Shown: positions 8,318-17,699, counted from the first letter of the stretch. The stretch: DNA of 64,000 bases from CBDAPE01 sp965198325 (GCA_965198325.1 CBDAPE010000017.1:372001-436000); one strand, 5' to 3'. A program made the numbers and translations. Notes: generated by a model from the sequence alone, not told the origin.

Positions 8318-9538
8318 CTAACCGTAGGTTTCAAAGGGCAGATGCCCCGTCAGGTTATGGGTGACGCCGCGAGCGTCGATTAGCATCATGTTTTCCGCCC
8401 GGCAGCCATAGAGCCCGGCAACCTCCAGGTTGGTCAGGTACACGTCCGTCGCCATGACGATGTTTTTCGGGAACCGGCCGCTCGACTTCATCGTCGCCAC
8501 GCCTTCCCCGACGCACTCGACGATGCCCACGCCATGGGCGTTGCTTTGCTGGTTGAACTGCCCGTAGCCATGTTTCACGAAGACGTCGTGAGCCGCCCGG
8601 TCCATATCCGCCATGGGCGCGTCGTAGACGATATTGTCGCACGCCGCTTGCGCCGCTTCGCTGCACATATCGAGAAGGAAGCGCTGCTCCGCCGTCGGTC
8701 TGCCGCCCGCAACGGCGGTGCGGCATAAATGCCCCGCGTAGCCCTTGTAACGGCAACCGATCGCGAGGGAGACGATCTCTCCCTCCTCGATGATCTTGTT
8801 ATAGGATTTGCCGACGACGGAGAGCGCGCGTTCCCCGGAGTGGACCATCGGTTGAAAGGCGAGCGAATGGGCGCCGAGCTCGCGCATCTTGAAGGCCGCA
8901 TGGGCTCCCCAGGTGCACTCCATCATCCCCGGTTTGCCGTTGTTCAAGAGGGCTTTCATGCCCTCGACCGCGATCGCCGTGGACGCGCGCATCAGCGTCT
9001 GCTCGGCCTCCGATTTGTTCATTCTCAGGTCATAGAGAATATCCGTGGCCTCGACCATTTCGGCGTTTGCCGGCACGGACGAAACGACGTCGTCGTGGAA
9101 TTTCTTTGACAAAAGCTCCGGATAGGTCAGAGACCCGACCGTCCCCGGGCCCGCCTTGCCGAACATCTCGTCGATGCAGTCCTTGATCGTGGTAACGCCG
9201 GGCACGCGGTCGTAATCCAGGTCGGGTGCTGCCAGCTCCCACACCATGCGGGGCTCGCCAAATCTGGTATCGAGTTGGGCGGCGCCTCCGGCTTCCGGGC
9301 CGCTCAGCAGATACATCCGATCCTGGCTCAGCAGCACGATGCTGCCGACTTCGATATTGATGTCGAAGCCGCTCAGATAGAGGACATCGCCGGGAAAGGT
9401 TTCCGTGCCGAACGAAAACGCCAGATCGATATTGCGCTCCGTCATGATATTCCGGACCCGGGTCACCCGCAGCTCGTACTCGCTCACCGGAATGTCAAAA
9501 TCGTAATCGATGTCGAGACTAGAATAGTCCCACTTCAT
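8318..9538 (-). CDS. Creatinase-like M24 (pita-bread fold) protein without the two metal-binding Asp residues
   Basis: This 406-residue protein has the two-domain layout of the M24 family: a creatinase N-terminal domain (about 20-160) and a pita-bread catalytic domain (about 170-400). The His block (NAHGVGI) and the late Glu (AENMMLID) are present. In the segment VSLAIGCRYKGYAGHLCRTA the two Asp ligands of metallo-aminopeptidases are Ala and His. Loss of these residues is known in creatinase, the metal-free C-N hydrolase of this fold, so a non-peptidase hydrolase is more likely than an Xaa-Pro peptidase (inference). It is divergent from the cytochrome c gene. Confidence 0.82.
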   Translation of the reverse strand: MKWDYSSLDIDYDFDIPVSEYELRVTRVRNIMTERNIDLAFSFGTETFPGDVLYLSGFDINIEVGSIVLLSQDRMYLLSGPEAGGAAQLDTRFGEPRMVWELAAPDLDYDRVPGVTTIKDCIDEMFGKAGPGTVGSLTYPELLSKKFHDDVVSSVPANAEMVEATDILYDLRMNKSEAEQTLMRASTAIAVEGMKALLNNGKPGMMECTWGAHAAFKMRELGAHSLAFQPMVHSGERALSVVGKSYNKIIEEGEIVSLAIGCRYKGYAGHLCRTAVAGGRPTAEQRFLLDMCSEAAQAACDNIVYDAPMADMDRAAHDVFVKHGYGQFNQQSNAHGVGIVECVGEGVATMKSSGRFPKNIVMATDVYLTNLEVAGLYGCRAENMMLIDARGVTHNLTGHLPFETYG

Positions 9539-9606
9539 GGTAACGGCTCCCCGAGTGCAGTATCACTGAAGCCGGGTAATCGTACTTGGTAGGTCTTGGC
9601 TTTCAT

Positions 9607-10014
9607 ATGTCCCGATCGACGGTCTTTGAATGGATTTGTGGCGGTCTGCTGGCGGCCGCCCTCGCTCTGGGCTCGGCGGCGCCGGCCGCGGCGCAGAGCG
9701 AGGGCGATCCCAACGCGGGACGCAAGGTCTTCAAGGTCTGCAAGAACTGCCATTCGGTCAAGCAGGGCAAGACCGGCACCTTCGGGCCCAATCTCTACCA
9801 GATCGTCGGCCGCGTTGCCGGCAGCGTGCCGGGCTATCCCTACTCCGAGCTCTTCGCCGAGGCCAGATTTGCCTGGACGCCCGAGCGGATCGACGAATTC
9901 ATCGCCGATCCTGGGCGCCTCTATCCCGAGACTAAGATGGTCTTCAAAGGCCTGTCCGATGCCGCGGACCGCGCGAACGTCATTGCCTACCTGATCGCCG
10001 CCGGCCGGCGCTGA
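9607..10014 (+). CDS. Class I c-type cytochrome, periplasmic
   Basis: The 135-residue precursor has a Sec signal peptide ending near APAAAQ (about residue 30), then the haem-attachment motif CKNCH, GPNLYQIVGR, and a distal Met in ETKMVFKG. This is the cytochrome c2/c550 pattern of a soluble periplasmic electron carrier. I chose the ATG at 9607 because it begins the signal peptide; an in-frame TTG at 9586 would add seven residues. It converges on the ABC transporter ATPase gene with a nine-base gap. The redox partner is not evident from the neighbours. Confidence 0.9.
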   Translation: MSRSTVFEWICGGLLAAALALGSAAPAAAQSEGDPNAGRKVFKVCKNCHSVKQGKTGTFGPNLYQIVGRVAGSVPGYPYSELFAEARFAWTPERIDEFIADPGRLYPETKMVFKGLSDAADRANVIAYLIAAGRR

Positions 10015-10023
10015 ACCCGACCC

Positions 10024-10863
10024 TCACTCTGCCCCGGTCTTGGAGGTCACCTTCTCGATGAAGATTTCCTCGGTGCGCTGGGCCTCGGCCCGGGTGATTG
10101 CGAGCAGCTTGTTGCGCAGGTGGAAGAAGTCTTCCGTCTCCTTGACCGCGAGGTCGTGCTCCTTGGGCAGGTGATCGGCGACGACGATCTCTTCGAGGAT
10201 TCGTGCCGGCCGGGCCGAGAAGACGAAGATCCGCTCGCCCAGGAAGATCGCCTCCTCGACGTCGTGGGTAACGAAGATGATGGTCTTCTTCTCCGTGTGG
10301 CGGATATCGAGCAGCTGGACCTGGAGAAACTCCCGGTTCTGGGCGTCGAGTGCGCCGAACGGCTCGTCCATCAGCAGCACGTCGGGGTCGGCGGCAAGCG
10401 TGCGCGCGATCGCCAGGCGCTGGCGCATGCCGCCCGAGATGCGGTTGACATAGAAGTCCTCGAAGTCCGAGAGGCCCACGAGGTCGAGATAGTGCCGGGC
10501 GATCTCGCGCTTCTCTTTCTTGTTCACGTCGGTGCGGAATTTGAGTCCGAATTCGACGTTCTCGAGCACGTTCAGCCAGGGAAACGACGAATAGGACTGG
10601 AAGACGACGCCCTTCTTGCGGTCGGGACCCCTCACCCGTTCGCCGTCGAGGCGCACCTCGCCGAGGGACGCGCTCTCCAGACCGCCGCAGATCCGCATCA
10701 GGGTCGTCTTGCCGCAGCCCGAGGGGCCGACGAAGATGACGAAGTCGTTCTTCTCGATACCGATGGAAACATCGTCGATCACCTGGGTCGGCGGGCCGCC
10801 GCGGTCGTCCTCGAACCACTTCGAGACGCCGTCGATTTCCAGGAAGGGCGTGCTCTCGGCCAT
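10024..10863 (-). CDS. NitT/TauT-type ABC transporter ATP-binding protein
   Basis: A 279-residue ATPase with Walker A GPSGCGKTT, Q-loop in VFQSYSSFPW, signature ISGGMRQR (Met in place of the usual Gln), Walker B VLLMDEP and the H-loop in FVTHDVEEA. The order and spacing fit the SsuB/TauB/NrtD group that powers uptake of nitrate, sulfonates, taurine or thiamine precursors. I took the start at 10863 (MAES), eight bases after the permease stop. It is the last gene of a three-gene import operon with the permease and the binding protein. Confidence 0.93.
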   Translation of the reverse strand: MAESTPFLEIDGVSKWFEDDRGGPPTQVIDDVSIGIEKNDFVIFVGPSGCGKTTLMRICGGLESASLGEVRLDGERVRGPDRKKGVVFQSYSSFPWLNVLENVEFGLKFRTDVNKKEKREIARHYLDLVGLSDFEDFYVNRISGGMRQRLAIARTLAADPDVLLMDEPFGALDAQNREFLQVQLLDIRHTEKKTIIFVTHDVEEAIFLGERIFVFSARPARILEEIVVADHLPKEHDLAVKETEDFFHLRNKLLAITRAEAQRTEEIFIEKVTSKTGAE

Positions 10864-10871
10864 CGCGTCGC

Positions 10872-11708
10872 CTACTCCATGTAGCGGAAGGAGCGGCGGT
10901 GGATGTAGCGGATGATCTGATCGCTGGTCAGCCCGATAATTCCGATCGCGAGCACGCCGGCCATGACTTCGGGGGTCTTGCCGAAACGCCGCGAGATCCA
11001 GATCACTTGGCCGATGCCGTCGTTGGCCGCGACGAGCTCGGCGATGATGACATAGCTCCAGCACCAGCCCAGCGTAATCCTCAGGTTATCCACCAGGGTC
11101 GGCATCTGGGCGGGCAGGATGATCCAGCGCAGCACCTGGCGCGATCGTGCGCCGAGTGTGTAGCAGATCTCGACATATTCGTTGGGCACCCGGCGCGCGC
11201 CGTCGGCGACCAGCAGGACGAGCTGGAAGTAGGTGCCCATCCACAACAGTGCGATCTTCGAGGTCTCGCCGATGCCGAGCCAGATCACCGTGAGCGGCAC
11301 CAGGGCGGGCACGGGCAGATAGCGGACCAAATCCATCACCGGCTCCTGCATGGCGCCGAAGATGCGGAAGCTGCTCATGAGAATGCCGAGCGGGATCGCC
11401 ATCAGGGCGGCAATCGTGAACGCCACCATCACCCGGAAAACGGAGATGCCGACGTCGTAGGCGAAGTTGAAGTTGACGAAGAGGGAATACATTGCCACCG
11501 CGACCTTGATGGGCGAGGGCAGGTAAACGTCCTTGACGAAGCCGCTCTCCGAGATCGCCACCCAGATCACGATCAGGATCGCGAACGAGAGGACCGCGAG
11601 CGAGAGGTCGGTCGAGCGGCTCGTCTTGCCCCGGAAGCGCACCAGCTCGCGGGTCGCCCCGCGATAGCGTTCCCGTGGCTCGTGTCTGGGGAGGTCGCGG
11701 TGGGCCAT
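10872..11708 (-). CDS. NitT/TauT-type ABC transporter permease
   Basis: The 278-residue membrane protein has about six hydrophobic segments (the first near residues 37-57) and the binding-protein-dependent permease domain. The coupling loop toward the ATPase is the EYVEICYTLGARSRQVLRWIILPAQMP region, the EAA motif of this group. It follows the substrate-binding protein gene across a hairpin terminator and precedes the ATPase gene by eight bases. Substrate specificity depends on the binding protein and cannot be read here. Confidence 0.92.
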   Translation of the reverse strand: MAHRDLPRHEPRERYRGATRELVRFRGKTSRSTDLSLAVLSFAILIVIWVAISESGFVKDVYLPSPIKVAVAMYSLFVNFNFAYDVGISVFRVMVAFTIAALMAIPLGILMSSFRIFGAMQEPVMDLVRYLPVPALVPLTVIWLGIGETSKIALLWMGTYFQLVLLVADGARRVPNEYVEICYTLGARSRQVLRWIILPAQMPTLVDNLRITLGWCWSYVIIAELVAANDGIGQVIWISRRFGKTPEVMAGVLAIGIIGLTSDQIIRYIHRRSFRYME

Positions 11709-11719
11709 CGTTACCGGTC

Positions 11720-11761
11720 AAAAAGCGGGCCGGTCATCACGCATGACGATGACCGGCCCGC
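11720..11761 (-). terminator. Intra-operon terminator/attenuator between binding protein and permease
   Basis: A perfect 14-bp inverted repeat (11725-11738 with 11748-11761) with a nine-base loop is followed, on the minus strand, by a five-T run (11724-11720). It lies between the binding-protein stop and the permease start, all on the same strand. Partial termination here would give more binding protein than membrane components, a common arrangement in ABC import operons (inference). Confidence 0.85.
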
Positions 11762-11782
11762 CCGTGGGATCGGACCGTTCGC

Positions 11783-12808
11783 TCAGCGCTCGTGGCCGTC
11801 GAACAGGCCGTTAATGATCGAGTTGTTGATTTTTTCGTCGGCGCTCAGGGTGATGTCCGCGAGACCGCTCTCTAGGTTGAGCGCCATGAGGTCGTCGAAC
11901 AGCGGGTGAAGCGTGCCCTGCTGGCCGGGCTTACCCATGAAGACCAGCGCATCCTCATAGCTGACGAAGGGCCCGAGCTTCATCGTGTCGAGAATCTCCT
12001 GCGGCGTCAGGTTGAAGAACGGTGCCATGAGTTCCGCTGCGTGGTCCGTGTTCGCCTCGAAGTAGTCGATCGCCCGGTACATCGAGCGCAGGTAGCCCCG
12101 CACCAACTCCGGATTGGCGTCGATGACCCGCTGGTCCATGAACCAGACGTCGACGATCAGGCCCGGATAGTCAGCCGAATCGAGCAGCCGGTGGGCACCC
12201 TCGCGAATTCCCGAATTGAGGATCTGCTCGCCGATCGGCTCGTAGACCCCGACCGCATCCATCGACGGGTGCGAAAACACGCCGATCGCATCGGCCGTGG
12301 CGATGATCGTCGTATCCAGGTCGTCGAAGGTCAGCCCGCATTCCACCTTGAGCGCATGCTGCAGCAGCACGGGCGCGGGCAGGGTCGGCTCATAGGCGAA
12401 CTTTTTGCCCTTGAGGTCGCAGACGTTCTGAATATCGGCACTGGCGATAATCGAATCGCCGCCCAGCGAGATGTCCTCGACGCCGATGATGACGCCCTGG
12501 GTATCGTGGTTGCGCGGCCGGCTCTGATATTCGCCGACGGTGCGCGAATTGCAGTTGATCTGGCCGTTATCCATCGCGACCATCTGGGTCATCAGATCGC
12601 TGTCGAAGATGTAGTCGACCTCGATGCCCTCTTCGTCGAAGTAACCCAGTTCGTCGGCCAGTCTGTTGATCGCCTGGGGCGGCCAGACGGAAATGGTGCA
12701 AATCAGCTTGTCGGAAATGAAGTCGTCGGCTTTCGCCGGCGCGCTTGGGATGCCAAAGGAAACCACCAACGCTCCCGCAACGAGCAGACAGGCAAATAAG
12801 CGTGACAT
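11783..12808 (-). CDS. ABC transporter periplasmic substrate-binding protein (NMT1/SsuA-like)
   Basis: A 341-residue precursor with a Sec signal peptide (about residues 1-27, ending PAKADD), then a type 2 periplasmic binding protein fold of the NMT1-like group: WPPQAINRLADELGYFDEEGIEVDY near the N-terminus, and later VGVYEPIG. A GGGAGA Shine-Dalgarno sits just before the ATG at 12808. It is the first gene of the operon. Ligands in this group include nitrate, sulfonates and pyrimidine precursors; no residue here lets me choose among them. Confidence 0.9.
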   Translation of the reverse strand: MSRLFACLLVAGALVVSFGIPSAPAKADDFISDKLICTISVWPPQAINRLADELGYFDEEGIEVDYIFDSDLMTQMVAMDNGQINCNSRTVGEYQSRPRNHDTQGVIIGVEDISLGGDSIIASADIQNVCDLKGKKFAYEPTLPAPVLLQHALKVECGLTFDDLDTTIIATADAIGVFSHPSMDAVGVYEPIGEQILNSGIREGAHRLLDSADYPGLIVDVWFMDQRVIDANPELVRGYLRSMYRAIDYFEANTDHAAELMAPFFNLTPQEILDTMKLGPFVSYEDALVFMGKPGQQGTLHPLFDDLMALNLESGLADITLSADEKINNSIINGLFDGHER

Positions 12809-12957
12809 GAGCTTTCTCCCTTTTTTTGCGGCGTCCCGTCAGGACGTCCGATTGGCGCTATTCAAACGCGGCGCCGTTGGTTCGGCGCACATCGATTCGA
12901 TAGACTGTCACGAAGACGCGCCGCTTACAAGCGTAGGGCGAACGGGCGCCCCAAAGG

Positions 12958-14994
12958 TTAACGCGCGCCGATCGGCCGGGTCGCGGCGTCGAGCCAGCGG
13001 GCGGTAGCCGTGTCGAGCAGGGGCTTGAGGGTCTCGCCAACCCGGGCGTGGTAGCCGTCGAGCCAGCTCCGCTCGCGATCGTCGAGCATCCCGGCGTCGA
13101 TCAGCTTGCGGTCGATCGGAGCGAGCGTCAGGGTCTCGAGGCCGAGCAGGCGTTTCTCCGCGCCGGCCGGCGCCTCGGCTTCGATCACGGCGACCAGGTT
13201 CTCGATCCGGATGCCGTAGGCGCCGGTCTTGTAGTAGCCGGGCTCGTTGGAGACGATCATGCCGGGTTTCAGGGCCACCCGGGTACCGGCTTTCGAGATT
13301 CGTTGCGGGCCCTCGTGGACGCCCAGATAGCTGCCCACGCCGTGGCCCGTGCCGTGGTCGAAATCGAGCCCCGCGGCCCACAGCGCGGCCCGCGCCAGGG
13401 GGTCGAGCTGGGCGCCCGTGGTGCCGTCCGGAAAACGCGCGCACGCCAGGGCAATATGGCCCTTGAGCACCAGCGTGAAATACCGCCGCGGCTCGTCGGC
13501 CGGGGTCGCGAATGCCACCGTGCGGGTCACGTCTGTGGTGCCGTCGCGATACTGGCCGCCCGAATCGACCAGGTAGAGCCCGCCGGCGTCGATCGGCCGA
13601 TCGCTCGCCGGGGTCACCCGGTAATGCACGATGGCGCCATGCTCCCCGGCGCCCGAGATGGTCTCGAAGCTGGGACCGCGGTAGTTCTCGCCGCCGTTGC
13701 GAAAGCCCGCGAGCCGGGCCACCGCATCGAGTTCGCTCACGCCGCCGTCCCCGACCGCGCCATCGAGCCAACCGAGGAAGCTCGTGAGCGCCGCGCCGTC
13801 CCGGACGTGGGCCGCACGGATGCCCGCGAGCTCGACCGCGTTCTTGCATGCCTTGGGCAGTTGGCAGGGGTCGTCCGCGTCCTGGCGCACGGCCCCGGCC
13901 GCGTCCAGCCGGTTCGCGATCCACGCAGGCGCGCTGGCCGGGTCGAGCTGGACCCGTTTGCCCGCGGCTCCGAGAGCATCCAGCGCGTCACGCAAAGCGT
14001 CCGGCTCGCGGATCGCGACCTGGTTGCCGAGCGCTTGGACAACCCCGGGCAGGAGCTTGCGTGGATCGATGAACAGTGCCACCGCGCCGCTGCCCTCCAG
14101 GATCGCGAAGCCGAGCGGCAGCGGCGAGCAGGGGACGTCGTTACCCCGGATATTGAGCAGCCAGGCGATCGAATCGGGGGCCGTGAGAACCAGCGCGTCG
14201 GCCCCGGCATCGGCCAGCGCCTTGCCCAGTTCGGCGCGCTTCTCCGCCGAGGATGTGCCGGCGAATTCGGGCGGATGAACCTCGACGGAGCCCAGGGGGC
14301 GGGGCGGCTGGCCGCTCCAGATCGCATCGATCGGGTTGTCCTCGCACGCCACCAATTCCGCCCCGGCCTTCGAGCACGCCGCCTTGAGCGTCTCGGCCTG
14401 GCGCGGGCTGTGCAGCCAGGGGTCGAAGCCGAGCCGTGCGCCTTCCGACAGGGTCGTTTCGAGCCATCCGGCGATCGGGTCGTCGATCAGGTGATGGTGC
14501 GCGAACGCCGCTTCGTCGACCTGCTGTTTCGCTTGCAGGGTATAGCGCCCGTCGACGAACAACGCCGCGCTGTCGAGCAGGATCACGGCGCGGCCGGCCG
14601 AGCCCGTAAAGCCCGTCAGCCAAGCGAGCCGTTCGTTGCGCCGGGCGACATATTCGCCCTGATGTTCGTCCCCGACCTGCACCACGAAGCCGTCGAGCTC
14701 ACGCGCCGTAAGCTCGGCCCGAAAGGCGGCGAGGCGGTCCGGCAGTGCTGCGCGCTCTTCGAGCCCATCGTCCCGTTCAGCTGCGATCTGGTCTTTCAGT
14801 GCGCGCAGTGCTGCGGCCAGTTCCGGCACGGGCTCCGCCGTGACCAGGCCCATCCAGCGCTCGGCATCCTCGGCGTCCGGCGCCGCCGCCACGCCCGCGA
14901 CGAGCGCGCGAAGACCTTCGACGGTCAGTGCCGCGCCGGCCTCCTTGAGCATCCGGTCGAGCGCGACGTCGGTCAGATCGGGCGGTTGTGCCAT
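12958..14994 (-). CDS. pepP: Aminopeptidase P family Xaa-Pro aminopeptidase (M24B)
   Basis: A 678-residue, three-domain aminopeptidase P like the long eukaryote-type and alphaproteobacterial form. Two creatinase-like N-terminal domains (about 65-200 and 210-370) precede the pita-bread domain. All five metal ligands are visible: two Asp in VDSGGQYRDGTTDVTRT, His in HGTGHGVG, Glu in NEPGYY and Glu in RIENLV. It should remove an N-terminal residue that precedes proline. I took the ATG at 14994 (MAQPPD) because upstream in-frame sequence overlaps the divergent phosphodiesterase promoter. Confidence 0.9.
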   Translation of the reverse strand: MAQPPDLTDVALDRMLKEAGAALTVEGLRALVAGVAAAPDAEDAERWMGLVTAEPVPELAAALRALKDQIAAERDDGLEERAALPDRLAAFRAELTARELDGFVVQVGDEHQGEYVARRNERLAWLTGFTGSAGRAVILLDSAALFVDGRYTLQAKQQVDEAAFAHHHLIDDPIAGWLETTLSEGARLGFDPWLHSPRQAETLKAACSKAGAELVACEDNPIDAIWSGQPPRPLGSVEVHPPEFAGTSSAEKRAELGKALADAGADALVLTAPDSIAWLLNIRGNDVPCSPLPLGFAILEGSGAVALFIDPRKLLPGVVQALGNQVAIREPDALRDALDALGAAGKRVQLDPASAPAWIANRLDAAGAVRQDADDPCQLPKACKNAVELAGIRAAHVRDGAALTSFLGWLDGAVGDGGVSELDAVARLAGFRNGGENYRGPSFETISGAGEHGAIVHYRVTPASDRPIDAGGLYLVDSGGQYRDGTTDVTRTVAFATPADEPRRYFTLVLKGHIALACARFPDGTTGAQLDPLARAALWAAGLDFDHGTGHGVGSYLGVHEGPQRISKAGTRVALKPGMIVSNEPGYYKTGAYGIRIENLVAVIEAEAPAGAEKRLLGLETLTLAPIDRKLIDAGMLDDRERSWLDGYHARVGETLKPLLDTATARWLDAATRPIGAR

Positions 14995-15102
14995 GGCTCG
15001 GAGTCCTCGATGGCTTTCGACCATACACGAAGCATTGAGGCGCGCGCCACAAGGGGCTAGCGTGAGCCGCCGCCTTCGCCGCAACTGTATTCCGGTCGCG
15101 CC

Positions 15103-16034
15103 ATGCCGAGCCGCCTCATCCGCATCCTGCAAGTCACCGATTGCCATATCCTGGACGACCCCGCCGACGCGATCATGGGGGTCGTCACGCACGCGACCCT
15201 GGCCGCGGTGGTGGCCGATATCCGGGCGCGGGGGTTGCCGGCGAACCTCGTGCTGGCAACCGGCGATCTGTCCCAGACCGGAAGCGCCGCGTCCTATCGC
15301 CTGCTCGCGGATCAGTTGGACGGCCTTGGGGCGCCGGTCCACTGCCTAGCGGGCAATCACGACGATCCGGCGTCCTTGGCCCGCTACCTCACCGGCGACA
15401 GCATCGCGCACGATGCCATAATCGACCTGGGCGGCTGGCGCATTGTCATGCTCGCGTCCCGGGTCGACGGCAGCCATGGCGGCCGGCTTGCCGCCGACCA
15501 GCTCGACCTGCTGGATGACGCCCTGGCGGGCGCGGGCGATCGCTTCGATTACGAGAAGCCCCTCCTCGCGGCTACTCGGACAAGACGGTGGTCCACCATC
15601 CGCCGGACGCGGTACTCGAGGAGGTCCGCGAATGGCAGAACCGACCGCTGCGGTCTCGTGAACTTTGACGCGCTGCGGATCAAGATCCGCGACGATCGGC
15701 CTGGTGCGCAACAAAGCGGAACTCCCTGGATGGACCTCATCGGTCTTGCCAACGGCGAGGCCCTGCTCGCCCGGCTCGACCGCTTCCCGCAGGCCCGGGC
15801 GGTGATCTGGGGTCACATCCACCAGCCCTTCGAGGCGATGCGGAACGGCGTCCGGCTGCTGGGCACCTCGTCCACCAGCCGCCAGTTCACGAGCCGGGAA
15901 CCGAAGAGCCCGTCCCGATCGATGAGCCGCCGGCCTGGCGCTGGCTCGAGCTTTACCCGGACGGCGCCGTCGAGACCGATCTCGAATCGCCCACGGGGTC
16001 GCCGGCATGGTGCCGCCGCAAGATTTCGCGATAG
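15103..16034 (+). pseudogene. CpdA-like 3',5'-cyclic nucleotide phosphodiesterase, disrupted
   Basis: The N-terminal part is a metallophosphoesterase: TDCHILDD, ATGDLSQTGS and AGNHDDP give the usual metal-binding Asp, Asn and His. The family part resumes at SGTPWMDLIGLANGEALL and the C-terminal metal motif WGHIHQPF. Between them (about 15545-15712) the sequence is foreign and includes a piece of an IS256 transposase. A second frameshift near 15890 moves the true C-terminus (EEPVPIDEPPAWRWLELYPDG) into another frame ending at 16034. The HHPP-type metal motif is present only out of frame, so the enzyme is very likely inactive. Confidence 0.82.
15600..15715 (+). mobile_element. IS256-family transposase scrap inside the phosphodiesterase gene
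   Basis: One frame here reads DAVLEEVREWQNRPL and a shifted frame FDALRIKIRDD followed by IGLVRNKA. These are consecutive blocks of IS256-family transposases, with a few residues deleted between them. They replace about the stretch where the phosphodiesterase's middle loop should be. Only about 115 bases remain, with no ends visible. This block comes from a region of the transposase upstream of the fragment surviving at 2665-3182. Confidence 0.7.
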
Positions 16035-16303
16035 CCTAGGGTGTGTAGTCATAAACCGAGGGTCTGCTTACGGCCACAATTCAGACCTCTCGAGACCCCG
16101 CCACGGAGCGCCGCTTCTGACCCTTAGCGGACGTGGCGGCGGCCCATCCGGTAGCATTAACGTCGTCCGAGTAGACAGGTGCGTGCCGCAAAAGCCGTGG
16201 CTCGCCCTGGCGCCAGACTCCTTATTTTAACGTTCTCGATTGACTGCTCATTGCCAATTAGGGTTTGGACCTAAGGTGCTCCATCTCATCATCCGATTGC
16301 AGC
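16035..16303. other. Intergenic stretch, no gene seen
   Basis: No family-like frame is visible here. It includes GGTCTGCTTACGGCC and TTAGCGGACGTGGCGG, which resemble the TCCGCT-type motifs also present near 19450-19590 and may be relics of an interspersed repeat. The GC content drops from here rightward into the next genes. Confidence 0.4.
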
Positions 16304-16483
16304 TTATTGTTTTTCGTTGAGTTCAAAAATCGCCGCGCGCAATTCGACAGCGCGGTAACGGCTAATCGGTATCCCGACACCGTCTAATAGGCGGGCGCCC
16401 GTCCTGGCAACATAAAACGAACTAATCGAAAAACCAGCCAGAAGGCCCAAACTGTGGCTCAAACTGTTGCGGAATCTATCCAA
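16304..16483 (-). CDS. Possible small membrane-associated protein
   Basis: A 59-codon frame starts at a TTG (16483) and ends TAA at 16304. It has one hydrophobic stretch (LGLLAGFSISSFYVA, about residues 13-27) and a charged C-terminus ending FELNEKQ. It lies just after the Tat-exported protein gene on the same strand, 26 bases past that stop, so the two could be co-transcribed. I recognise no family. There is no ATG and no strong ribosome-binding site, so it may be a fragment rather than a functional gene. Confidence 0.4.
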   Translation of the reverse strand: MDRFRNSLSHSLGLLAGFSISSFYVARTGARLLDGVGIPISRYRAVELRAAIFELNEKQ

Positions 16484-16509
16484 CGATTCGGGAATGGCTC
16501 AAATATTCC

Positions 16510-17561
16510 CTAAACATCCGGGAATTCCTTCGCAAGAGCCTTATTGCAACTCTTGATCTTTCTGTAAATTTTCATAATCGCCCATATACACCAGATAATA
16601 GTAACTGGGTCCTTGGCGGACTTACATTTCTCAACAAATTTTTTCAACCAATCCGCTTTTACATCTTCCTTTTCTACCAACCATTTCATGAAAAATTTCT
16701 TTTTTTCTGGAGGTAGTTCTTCTGTTTCTTCCTCCTGATCGCTCGCAGCCACAAGTGCGCTAAATGGAATCCTGCCCAAACCGTTGTCCCTAATGTAGAA
16801 ACTGTTCTCAGTTATGGTGAACGAGAAACCTTCGACGTCGGTAATGTTGATCGCACCCTCAAGAGGGGCCTCAACCAAGACCGACGACTCATCCAGCATA
16901 AATTCAGGGTCCGGAGGGAGGGACATAATTATGATTTCACCGTCTTCCGAATCGAAGGCCTGGCCAGCAGCATCTGGTAATCCCATGTAAACAAGCGGCG
17001 TCAATGGAATCAGATGCTCTCCCAACTCGCCCTCGCGCAAATCTGCAAAATCTCGATTGGACTCATACAATGCCTCTACCTCGACGGGTGTCATCTCGAC
17101 AATCGGACCGTCGCGAGTTACCCAACTGCGCGCCTGAGTATCGACCGGGAAAAGGTAGATGTCGTGTATTCTGCCGCCCTCGCGCGGCACAAGGGCATGA
17201 TATCCAACCATGTCCTCCTTGCTAACCTCTAGTCGGACAGCGCGGGAATCAATTGAAAGGCGGTACTGCCCACTTCCAGATGTTTGGACTTTCTGCGCAC
17301 CGTAAACCACATTCGCTCCGTGCACGGGGTTACCGTCGAAGTCTAGCCTCTTCCAGAAACCGTACGTTCCTGCGCGATAGAGGCGCGTCCCGATAGGAAA
17401 ACGGAGCCAAGAAAAAAGGCACCCATACCTTTGGCAAGAGATGCAACGACCTGCCGTCGGGTAGTCGAACCGGAAAAAAGTGATCGAACGCTATCCAGAT
17501 GGCTTGTTTTTTCGCAAACTGGCGTTGAACTTATATCGGACATTCTCCTCGTCTGTTGCAT
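16510..17561 (-). pseudogene. Unknown Tat-exported protein gene, apparently frameshifted
   Basis: From the ATG at 17561 the product has a twin-arginine-type leader: TTRRQVVASLAKGMGAFFLGSVFLSG at about residues 32-57. That frame stops at 17343. The coding pattern continues in another frame that is already open upstream of 17370 (reading GTYGFWKRLDFDGNPVHGANV) and runs on for 270 residues to 16510. A one- or two-base indel between about 17343 and 17410 would join them into one exported protein of about 340 residues. The C-terminal third is Lys- and Glu-rich and ends with a short hydrophobic stretch (VTIIWCIWAIMKI). No family is recognised. Base composition is poorer in GC than the core genes, suggesting transfer. 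Confidence 0.55.
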
Positions 17562-17699
17562 TTATGCCTCCCTTAATAGGAGAATAAGTTCCTCGGTCAT
17601 GATTCTCTATTAAATTAAGATTAGCGATCAAAATTAATCGCGATTATCCCCTTGACGCAACACTAGTCGATCCCTATTCTCAGTACATAGGAGGTCGCC

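Noticed and set aside
13048..15060. 670-residue plus-strand frame
   Set aside because: Antisense to the aminopeptidase P gene, which has all its catalytic motifs on the other strand.
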